A program made the position numbers and the translations under genes. From CAYJII01 sp964370225 (GTDB lineage Bacteria > Bacillota > Clostridia > Oscillospirales > Ruminococcaceae), in NCBI GenBank assembly GCA_964370225.1, contig CAYJII010000048.1, positions 1-12,669 of the forward strand: DNA of 12,669 nt, written 5' to 3'. This document shows, piece after piece, positions 1 through 8,400 of the stretch (within the stretch, counting starts at the first letter, position 1; each line of letters opens with the position of its first letter). Under the pieces are notes generated by a model that was not told the origin of the DNA, did no database searches, and saw nothing but the letters and a program-made list of their open reading frames with translations.

Positions 1-116
1 TTTAAAGAGCTTTGGCGGTGAGAAAGACGCAAGGGTGGACATTGGGTGAAATGCATGATATAAATTGTTTATCGCACTGTTTCGCTTCTACTATTTTTTT
101 TATAAACAAATAATTG
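1..116. other. Left-edge non-coding stretch downstream of the kinase gene
   Basis: This stretch lies 3' of the histidine kinase stop codon on the minus strand. I see no gene with a ribosome binding site here. A weak inverted repeat (TTGTTTAT at 65-72, ATAAACAA at 102-109) is separated by 29 bases and is too loose to be called a terminator. The window ends before the next gene, so whether the two-component operon continues to the left cannot be decided. Confidence 0.5.
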
Positions 117-1493
117 TCAATTTTTAGATATATCCTCATTACAAGTAAAAACGACAGAAACCATAAACACTCGATTTTCATGACTGAATTTTGCACTGCC
201 ACCCAAGCGTTCGGCAATGCTGCATATGCTTTGAATTCCTATGCCACTATGGTTTTCTTTTATGGAAAGATAATTTGCGCCATCTTTTTTTACTATGCCA
301 TTAAAGGAATTGTCGCTTGTAATACTTATATACTTTCCTTTACTTAAAATATTAAGAGTAATAAATGGACTATCTTCGCCATAATTAGAAGTAGCGGTAA
401 GTGCATTTTCTAATATATTTCCCAATACCACCGCAACGTCACTAGCCTCAATATCTATCTCAGCAGGAATTTTTGCGTTAACATTAAACTGTATCCCATT
501 GTTTTTTGCAAGAAAATAATAGTGGGATATAATTGCATTTGTAATATTGTGACTACAAAAAGTTGGTGCTATAAGTTCGGGGGAGCTATCTAAATATCTA
601 GATAGATAAGTTTCAAGAGAAGAATAGTCTTTTTGATTTAAATAGCCTTGCATTGCTATTAGATGTGCTCTTAAATCATGCCTTATTTTTTTGGTCGTGT
701 TTAAATCATGTGTCAAATTATTATATTGCAATTGGTTAATTTCCAAATAGTGCTTAGCAGACAATAGTTTTTCATTTGCCTCTCTTGATTTAAATGACAA
801 GTTATAAGCGTAGAAAAATGTAAAATATACAACACAAATCATTATAAACATAGAAACAAAAACAGAGATAAATAAAACGTCTGATAGAGTTTTAACTCCT
901 TCGATAAACATGTACGATGAAATATATAAAAGTAAAAGTGCTATAGAAAGAACAAGAAAAAGAAGCAATTCTTTCTTTTTTAGTTTGTCTGAGATAGCAA
1001 AAAAGTACTTATTAAGCAAATGTAAAAGCGGGACAATACAAGCTATTGAAATCAAGAGAAAAGGCAAAACTTCTGATAACTCATATTGAACTAATAGGTG
1101 TACATCAGGGTTATAAATAAATGAATAAAACATCATATTATAGAACGCAGAAAGAAAAAATGCTAACGTAGTGGTTAATATTATTACAAATAACTTAATC
1201 AAATAATGTGATTTCACCATAACGAAATACCAAATCACACAGATCACTAACGTAATAGAAAAGACAATATCAATTAAATATACTAGCTGGTAATCACCAA
1301 GCAATTCAAATGAACGATTATACACCGCTATTGATGCAACTGAAAAAATCCCACTAACAGCTACAAGCACAATTGTAGTTGCAATGAGCATTTTTTTATT
1401 TGAAATACGAAACTTATTTTTAAAGGGAGCAAGGCATAAGAATGCGAATGGGATTACTTGAAAGAAATGACCCACAAAAAACCTAGAAAACAT
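117..1493 (-). CDS. GHKL-family sensor histidine kinase, AgrC-like
   Basis: This is a membrane sensor kinase of 458 residues. The N-terminal half (about residues 5-230) is a string of hydrophobic segments, roughly six to seven membrane helices near 5-24, 36-56, 69-92, 97-118, 140-160, 175-195 and 205-230, with no large extracellular domain. A linker (235-265) leads to the dimerisation helix with RHDLRAHL, in which H272 is the expected phosphoacceptor; this resembles the RHD-type motif of AgrC-like kinases. The ATPase domain shows an N box (GNILENA, 358-364), a DNS motif at 394-396 and a glycine box (SGIGIQS, 416-422). This is the GHKL (HATPase_c_5) arrangement that pairs with LytTR regulators. 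The start is ATG at 1493-1491 with AGGAG six bases upstream (1500-1504). The gene overlaps the regulator by 11 bases, implying translational coupling. The ligand is unknown; AgrC relatives sense peptides, but no peptide gene is visible here. Confidence 0.93.
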   Translation of the reverse strand: MFSRFFVGHFFQVIPFAFLCLAPFKNKFRISNKKMLIATTIVLVAVSGIFSVASIAVYNRSFELLGDYQLVYLIDIVFSITLVICVIWYFVMVKSHYLIKLFVIILTTTLAFFLSAFYNMMFYSFIYNPDVHLLVQYELSEVLPFLLISIACIVPLLHLLNKYFFAISDKLKKKELLLFLVLSIALLLLYISSYMFIEGVKTLSDVLFISVFVSMFIMICVVYFTFFYAYNLSFKSREANEKLLSAKHYLEINQLQYNNLTHDLNTTKKIRHDLRAHLIAMQGYLNQKDYSSLETYLSRYLDSSPELIAPTFCSHNITNAIISHYYFLAKNNGIQFNVNAKIPAEIDIEASDVAVVLGNILENALTATSNYGEDSPFITLNILSKGKYISITSDNSFNGIVKKDGANYLSIKENHSGIGIQSICSIAERLGGSAKFSHENRVFMVSVVFTCNEDISKN

Positions 1494-2208
1494 TATTTTC
1501 TCCTCTTGTCAACCTTATCAAGTAATCTTGATACATTGACTTTAAAGTCTTGTACTTATCACGTGCAACGGATATTTGTTCGCCTTTATCTAAAATTACA
1601 TGATTGTTTGTAATATTATCTATATAATTTAAGTTAACAGTAAAACTGCGTTGTACTCTAAAAAAAACTTCATCGGGAAGTTGTGATGATAGTATCTCCA
1701 AAGTTGAGATAAAAGAATGCTTTTTTGTTGTTGTATGAATTTTACAGACTCTATTTTGCACCTCAATATATCTAATACTATTAACGGGAATTTTTGTCAT
1801 ACCTTGTTTATTGCTTAAAACTAAATACCTAGTAGCCTCTTGCATTTTGTTTCCTTTCAGGCATCTTGAGATTGCAGTGTGAAAATCTTCCTTAGCAATC
1901 GGGTGCACCAAATAATGAGTAGCCCCAAGCGCAAAAGCTTCTACCGCAAAATCACGACTTTGAGAAACAAATATAATGTCCCCACTTTTTGAAGAAGCAT
2001 ATTCTTGAGCGACAGATACACCGTTTGTATCACCCAAAAAAATATCCATAAAAACAATATCGTATTCGTTATTACTATTTAAAAAAGACATCCCGTTACA
2101 AAATGTATGTATATCAAAATCAATTTCTATCTCCTCGCTGAAATCATTTAAGAATTCTTTTAGTTTTTCTCTATGTGATGGTACATCCTCACAAATTGCC
2201 ACTTTCAT
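1483..2208 (-). CDS. LytTR-family response regulator, AgrA-like
   Basis: This 241-residue transcription factor is the partner of the adjacent kinase. The receiver domain (1-120) has the acidic pair E7-D8, phosphoacceptor D55 (in FMDIFLGD) and S82 at the conserved Ser/Thr position. The usual switch lysine before proline is replaced by histidine (H102-P103 in YLVHPI). The C-terminal LytTR DNA-binding domain (about 130-232) shows IRYIE (145-149), the block FFRVQRSFTVNLNYID (182-197, usually RxHRS) and ISVARDKYKTLK (212-223). The family typically binds paired 9-base direct repeats in DNA. The start is ATG at 2208-2206 with GGAGG eight bases upstream (2217-2221). It is the first gene of the two-gene operon, and its stop lies inside the kinase start region. 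A probable target is the divergent giant protein gene, because a LytTR-like repeat pair sits in the shared control region. The cellular role beyond that is not shown by sequence. Confidence 0.93.
   Translation of the reverse strand: MKVAICEDVPSHREKLKEFLNDFSEEIEIDFDIHTFCNGMSFLNSNNEYDIVFMDIFLGDTNGVSVAQEYASSKSGDIIFVSQSRDFAVEAFALGATHYLVHPIAKEDFHTAISRCLKGNKMQEATRYLVLSNKQGMTKIPVNSIRYIEVQNRVCKIHTTTKKHSFISTLEILSSQLPDEVFFRVQRSFTVNLNYIDNITNNHVILDKGEQISVARDKYKTLKSMYQDYLIRLTRGENNVF
1500..1504 (-). promoter_or_regulatory. Ribosome binding site of the kinase, inside the regulator gene
   Basis: AGGAG reads on the minus strand six bases before the kinase ATG. It lies within the last codons of the response regulator, which supports the 11-base gene overlap and the choice of start. 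Confidence 0.8.
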
Positions 2209-2260
2209 TTATCAAACCTCCAAAATCAACCTGGATATCGTAAATACAACACCCATATAT

Positions 2261-2288
2261 ATTATACTTATTTTTTCAGATTAATCAA
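2261..2288 (-). promoter_or_regulatory. Promoter of the two-component operon
   Basis: On the minus strand a perfect TATAAT -10 box (2266-2261) lies 16 bases after TTGATT (2288-2283), a 4 of 6 match to the sigma-A -35 box. The expected start near 2254 gives a leader of about 46 bases before the regulator ATG. The position, directly upstream of the operon, fits. Confidence 0.65.
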
Positions 2289-2307
2289 ATTAAAAGGCAA
2301 GCATACG

Positions 2308-2337
2308 TGTAAAATGTAGTTGAAATGTTGTAAAATG
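2308..2337. promoter_or_regulatory. Putative LytTR operator: 9-base direct repeats, 12-base spacer
   Basis: TGTAAAATG occurs at 2308-2316 and again, identically, at 2329-2337, so starts are 21 bases (two helical turns) apart. A degenerate third copy, GTTGAAATG (6 of 9), sits between them at 2319-2327. LytTR regulators such as AgrA and ComE are known to bind two 9-base direct repeats with a 12-13 base spacer, so the geometry matches. The repeat sequence itself is not the AgrA consensus. It ends just upstream of the -35 region for the giant gene and starts 19 bases from the -35 of the two-component promoter, so one site could serve both directions. Confidence 0.5.
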
Positions 2338-2339
2338 CA

Positions 2340-2368
2340 TCTTTTTTTATCGAATATTGTGGTATAAT
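2340..2368 (+). promoter_or_regulatory. Promoter of the giant secreted protein gene
   Basis: A perfect extended -10 element, TGG followed by TATAAT (2360-2368), is the strongest plus-strand promoter signal in the control region. The -35 position at 17-base spacing reads TCTTTT (2340-2345), a poor match, typical of promoters that need an activator. The repeat pair at 2308-2337 is placed where an activator would contact polymerase. The expected start near 2375 leaves a leader of about 87 bases. Confidence 0.6.
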
Positions 2369-2448
2369 TGTTTCTAATATATTAAATATCTTTTAGCTGT
2401 TATTAATAAGTAATCTAGTTGTTTTTCAGTGAAAATGCAGACATTTAT

Positions 2449-2454
2449 AGGAGG
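2449..2454 (+). promoter_or_regulatory. Ribosome binding site of the giant protein gene
   Basis: A full AGGAGG lies seven bases before ATG 2462 and fixes the start. It suggests strong translation once the gene is transcribed. Confidence 0.9.
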
Positions 2455-2461
2455 ATGAAAC

Positions 2462-5400
2462 ATGGTAAAGAACAAAAAAATCAAAGGAGTTATCAGTCTT
2501 ATCTTAGCTTTTGGGATAATACTGGGACAAATATCGCTCGGTAACGTACTAGTTGTAAATGCGACTAATACAGTATTACCACAGATTACCGATACTGTTG
2601 ACGGGCTTACAATTAGAGAGGGTGCGTTTGGGGATACTCATCTGATGTCAAAAGAAGAGTATGAAAGTACGCTAGGTCTTGATTTTGTGCTGCCGTTTAA
2701 AGGGTATGAAGTCGGTCTGCCCATTAGACCCGACATAAACGAAAGATATTTTACTATGCCTCAATATCTTATGGATGACTACTACACAACACACCACACA
2801 CTTTATGTAGACGGCAGACCGATTACATATTTATCTGAAGCGACGAAAGTATTTCAGAGCACTTATCCTGAATTCTTTTCCTTTAATTTATTGGATGAGC
2901 TTGACCCGTATGAAAATAATATTCCCACTTGGGAAATAATAAAAGATGATGACCCTACCGGTCAAATTAGAATGAGGGTTACAGCTACTGTATCCTCAAG
3001 CTATAAAGGCGGTCATGAGTTTGTAGGGTATTCAATTTTTAATGCAAATGGCCAAGATACAGTTCCAGGTCCTGGTGTTCATGATATGGTGTTTGAGCCA
3101 ATGTTAAAGGAAGATTTTCAGTTTAGAGTAGCAAATAGCAGTTGGGAACCGAATAAACAAGTTTCTGATATGCATGTTACTTACTATGATGATAGAACAC
3201 CTGAAATCAAAAACATCGAAAACAGAAACAATTATCTCTTCATTGAATTTAATGAAACGCTGAGATTTAGTAGTGAAGAATATTTTAATCAGTATAAAGA
3301 TGAGTATAAAGCTACAGTTACATTTGCTGACGATACCACCGCTACTGCTGAATTAGTTGGAATTGAAAGCGATGATAAAACTATAGTTATGCTCATTGAT
3401 ATGAATGGTAAATACCACGAAAACGAGAATTCAACTTTAAAAGAAATTAATTTCGGCTATGACGCTCCTGACGTGTATGGCAGTTATTATCACGATTATT
3501 ATGCACTTAGTACTACTGGGGATTTTATTGAAGATGATACTTACAACGGCCTCACAAAGCTATCTAATAGCACATTAGGATTATTTGGATTGACGGCTAA
3601 TGCATATTACCCCTTTAGTGATTATACAGGAAACTTAGTAAAATCTTACACAATAACAGAACACGATATAAACTTGATTAGCACTTCTCCTATAACTTCG
3701 GTTTTAGAGATTGAATCAAGTATGTCTAATACCGAAAACGAAAAACCTTCGAATGAATGGGCGGCAGATATCTCCCGTGAAGATTTATTTGCAGGTATAG
3801 GCGATACAATTAAGCTAACAGCAGAAGTTAGAGGGCAAGATAACACGCCTAGATTAATGGAGGTTGCCCCTATAGGTAGCGAAAATCTATCAGGTTTAGC
3901 GATGAAATTAAATGTTAAAGATAAATCCGGCAATAATATATTTCTTCCTGTAGAGAGTGTGAGTAACACCATACAACAAGCAAACCACGAATCGACAGGT
4001 TTACTTGTGTTTGAAACTCTCACGATAGAAGAAGGAATGTACATAGACGGTGATGACTATGTAAAAGCGCTTGAATTAGTAGTGCAAGATGTAGACGGCT
4101 CAACTGGTGTATATGATATTTACGGCAACCCGATTACTACTCATGATGTACAAACTTTAGTTCCAAAGCAAAAAGCATATATTGATGCCGACATACCTAC
4201 AATAGATTTGAGTGTAACAGGTTCAGGCGATGAAAGGTCTTTGATATTAACGGTCAAAGATGGAGAAGATGGCGATTTAGTTTCGGGCTTGCAAGAGCAA
4301 GTAGCCACAATTAGCTTATACGCAAATGCATATGATGGCGATATTAAACAAAATTTAGAATACGAATATTCTATTGATGGCGGAAAAAGCTATCAAACGG
4401 CAACGCTTGCGGAAAATGGGGAAAACTCTACTGCAATTACTATAAATATGGTGGAGTTACTTTCAAATACAAGTACCATACAAATTCGTTTGCCAGATGA
4501 AACAGGAATGCCCAATTTAGCATTAGCAGATGTTTTTGCAAGAGTGACAGTAACGGACGTTGCTAGCAATACAAAAGAATATAACGAAGAAATTTTGGAA
4601 ATTGATATTGACAGGGCTAAACCAACGATAACTCTCCAAAATGTCAGCACTGAATATGAGGATGGAGGCGCACTTGTAACCGCTACTCTTGAAGTTTGGG
4701 ACTCAAGCCAAATAACAGAGGCTACATATCAGTTTTCGGATGAAGCTAGCCCTACAAATGTACCTGTTATCGATAATATTATTACGATAAAAAGCACAAT
4801 AACTGCAGGTGAAGATTTCGACGAAACACTTACAGTTATAGTGACAGATGCTAAAGGCAACAAAACTACATTAAATGAGCCTATTAAAGTGGATATAACC
4901 ACAGCAAATGCAAATTACTCAGTGAGTGGAAATTTCTTAATACCAAATCAAATGCCACAACTTTTTGTCGGTTCTCCCACGGAAAAAGACGACGGGACTG
5001 CGGCGTATACAAAAGTTACTTTAACCGATAAAAACGGGACTCAATACACAAGAATATACAGCAGTGAAACTACAGAAGCAATGGGGAGCATATTTGATTT
5101 CACTAGCGGTATTTGGCATACAGTTGCTGACGATGGCTCTGTTTACACTACGTACGGCCCTATTGACATGAATAGCTTAAGTAGTGAAACATTATACGGT
5201 ATTATCGGCGTTACACTCGAAAGCTCATTTGAAGATATAACTCCTGCTGTTGACGCCTCTTTGCCAAGCACGGATGCAAGCACAGGGTATAATAAGGTTG
5301 ATATAGGCTCAGTATATTATGCGCCAAACTTAAAGGCTTATGATATCGAAAATGAGGGTGTATATGACGCTTTAAACGATTTAGTAGTGGAGAATGCAAT

Positions 5401-8400
5401 CCACGATGCATCTTTTGAGGACTATAGAGTTAAGTTTTCTATAAATAATACAGTTTATGATACATTCGGTACTGCTGATATTGACTTCTCAAATAGCTTT
5501 GTTATTTTAGAAGGCCCTGACGGTTTGGTAATTAAACAAGCTTTAAGTAACAGCGTAAATCAGAATATTTCACTTCCGAGCTACGATTATTTAACAGGTG
5601 AATACTCAGTGTCGGTTAATATAACTCAAAGAAGTGGCGCAGAAAATATTTTTGATTTGGGGAAACTATTTTTAGATAATACTAAAATTGAAATCACGGG
5701 AATTCCTCAAATAGAAATAAAGAAAAAAAATGATGCTAGTGAGAGCAATTTACTTAAAGACCCCAGTGGAAATTCTTTGAGCTATTTATACATGCAAATT
5801 CCACAAAGTGATTTTGATCAGTTTTACTATGTTGAAGACACTGATAAGTATATAAACATATCGGATATCGGTAGAACTCCAGCAAAATATTACTATGAAA
5901 CGGATACAAACGGCTACTATGAAGTGTTCTTTGGCGCTAAACACAGTCCAACTATGCTTTCAAACGGAGAAAATATAGGAGAAATAGTTGATCTTCACAT
6001 TTGGGTTGACGGACATGAAAGTGAAAAATATCAATCTAGCAGAGATGGCAATAAGTATACATTCAAGACGATAGACGGATACTCAGGATATTCTATACCT
6101 TTACAGAATATTTTTAGCACTAACTATAACACTCGTGGATTTAATAAGGAAACTAACAATTTAGTATATTATCAATTCAAGCTTGAAAATGGCAATTTAT
6201 CGCCTGTAAATTCTATTTTATTAGAAGTAGCAAACGAAGATATTGTTGTTTCCGCCGATGTAAATTATGATGTTAACGACAAAATTACTGTTGACTCTAC
6301 AGAATATATCGAGTCGATAGACGTGAGCCTGTCAAAAGTAAAATCTTTGTTTGGAAGCAATGTTACAGTTACTTCTCATGTTTATGATGAAGATAGTGAT
6401 ACTTTCATAGAAAACCCATATTATGGCGAAAGCTTTACTTTGACAGTGGACGAACACATCAGCAATTCTGTTGCTACGGGGCTATACGTTGACTTTGATG
6501 ACACGGGAGACTATGGGCAACAAATTCTAAAACTATATTTTACTGCGACGGACGAGTTTGGTAACTCTGCAACAATAATACCGCAAATAGGAAACGAATA
6601 CCATAGTTTCAATAAAATTAAAGCAAGTGAATATAACTTTGTCCCATACCATTACACTTTAAATGATTTCTACGGATTTGACACAAACTGGACTTTAAAA
6701 ACCGACGAAAAATACGATGGAAGCTACACATTTGCATGGGAAGATCATATACCATATGCAGATTATGGTAAAGTGGACTTGAGTCCTATAAACTTTGATG
6801 AGTCCACCATACAAATGCTTTTGGAAGATGGAACTTATGGACCTGAAGTGCCTTTAGTATTGACTAATCCGCTTCTTAACTCCAATAATGGATACATAAA
6901 CGGTGAAATGATACCCGAAACTGACCCGTCCACTGACCTAGACGGTGAGTTTGTGGCTCAGTTTGCATATCCTATAGACGCTTCAAAAGTCGGTGAGGTT
7001 TATGCAGAAAAAGCACAGGTTAACCTTGTTAGCGTAGCTGGTTACGAAAAAACTATTGAGGTTGCATTAGTAGACCTATATTCATCTGAGAAAAATTACT
7101 TATATAAAGACCATATTCTTGCAGATAAATCACAGGATGCAAGTGATGCTAACTTAGCATTAGCAGATACAGACCAAAAAATTTACTTTAACACTTATGC
7201 TTTTGTCGATTGGGGAGAACTACTAAACCATTATGTATTACCAACCGACATGAATGCGCATTTTATAGATATAAAAGCGTATGATGCCTATGGTAAAGAT
7301 CATGTGTTTGATGCAAAAACGACAGAGAATATCGGTGCTCCTACTATTAAGACAATAGTGAATTCACAAGAACAGGACACAGTAAGTCGTGCAGTTACAG
7401 GAGATGCTGTGACTTTAGTATTTGAAGATAGCGAGAATTTGACTGTAACTCATGGTACGGAGGACTATCCTGATTATGAAGAAACAATTCAAATTGTTAA
7501 TAACAATTCAAACAAGGTACAAGTTACGCTAAACTATAACACCATAATTACAGTAACTGATGAAAGTGGCACAAGCTATACATATTCTGTGAATAATTTT
7601 GACTTAGACGAAATTAAAGACCAGCAAGATAAGATTATCGTACCTTCTGTAGAATTTACAGACGAAGACGGAGATAAAATTACTTTGGGTGCAGCGCAAG
7701 AACTTTCGGGGATTGTTACTGCGCATCTATATTATGCTGACTCAAACGGTAATGTAATAGAGTACCTAGTAGATGAAAACGGTGATGAAATAACACATGT
7801 GTTTGATTCCGATGATGTTAACTTTTCTTATGATTACAGTATCGGTGCAGGCGAGTACTTTGACTCATTTGGTGCAACAGGTGAAGATTTTGAATTTAAT
7901 CTTGCAGACGATTACAATATAACTTTAGTGATTAAAGATGAAACTGCTCCGAGCGTTCAGCTAATAGCTTCGGCTTCTAATGATTTGCAGACTGTAGAAA
8001 TTAAGAAAGTTTACAATAGCACACCAAATAACCCTGAGAGCTCGCATCCATCGTTACCTGCTACGCCTTCAGGACACACAGAGTACACTGTTATAGATGA
8101 ATTTATTGCTGATTTAGGGTATGCACCAAAGTTTGTGCTAAATTACGAAATAGCAGATAAACTCCCATCCGCAATCTATATTAAATCGGGGATTATTACT
8201 GCGACTCCGTCTGATAATGACTCTGAAGAAGTAGACGGTGTGGTACTAAACACGTTAAACGCAAATATTACTATCAGCAAATCTGCTCAGTTTACAATTT
8301 TTGTTGAGGACGATAATGGCAATTTGACGATTATTCCGATAGATATCACTATGACTGACGCACCAATGTTTTCACCGATAATAGAAGAGGTGCAAAGTGC

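Noticed and set aside
2..55. Possible AgrD-like small peptide on the minus strand (MHFTQCPPL...)
   Set aside because: No Shine-Dalgarno sequence, no amphipathic leader and no acidic tail typical of AgrD; the single Cys is not enough.
65..109. Inverted repeat TTGTTTAT/ATAAACAA as a terminator of the two-component operon
   Set aside because: The loop is 29 bases, the stem is AT-only apart from one G/C pair, and no T-run follows on the minus strand.
2..217. Minus-strand 71-codon ORF overlapping the kinase 3' end
   Set aside because: It starts inside the kinase gene in another frame, has no ribosome binding site and its product resembles no known protein.
2435..2458. Seven-codon upstream ORF (ATG CAG ACA ... 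TGA) overlapping the giant gene's ribosome binding site
   Set aside because: There is no ribosome binding site before it, and such short frames are expected by chance.
4517..7168. 15-base identity (4517-4531 and 7154-7168), both encoding NLALAD
   Set aside because: Flanking sequence shows no similarity, so it is likely chance in AT-rich coding DNA rather than a duplicated module.
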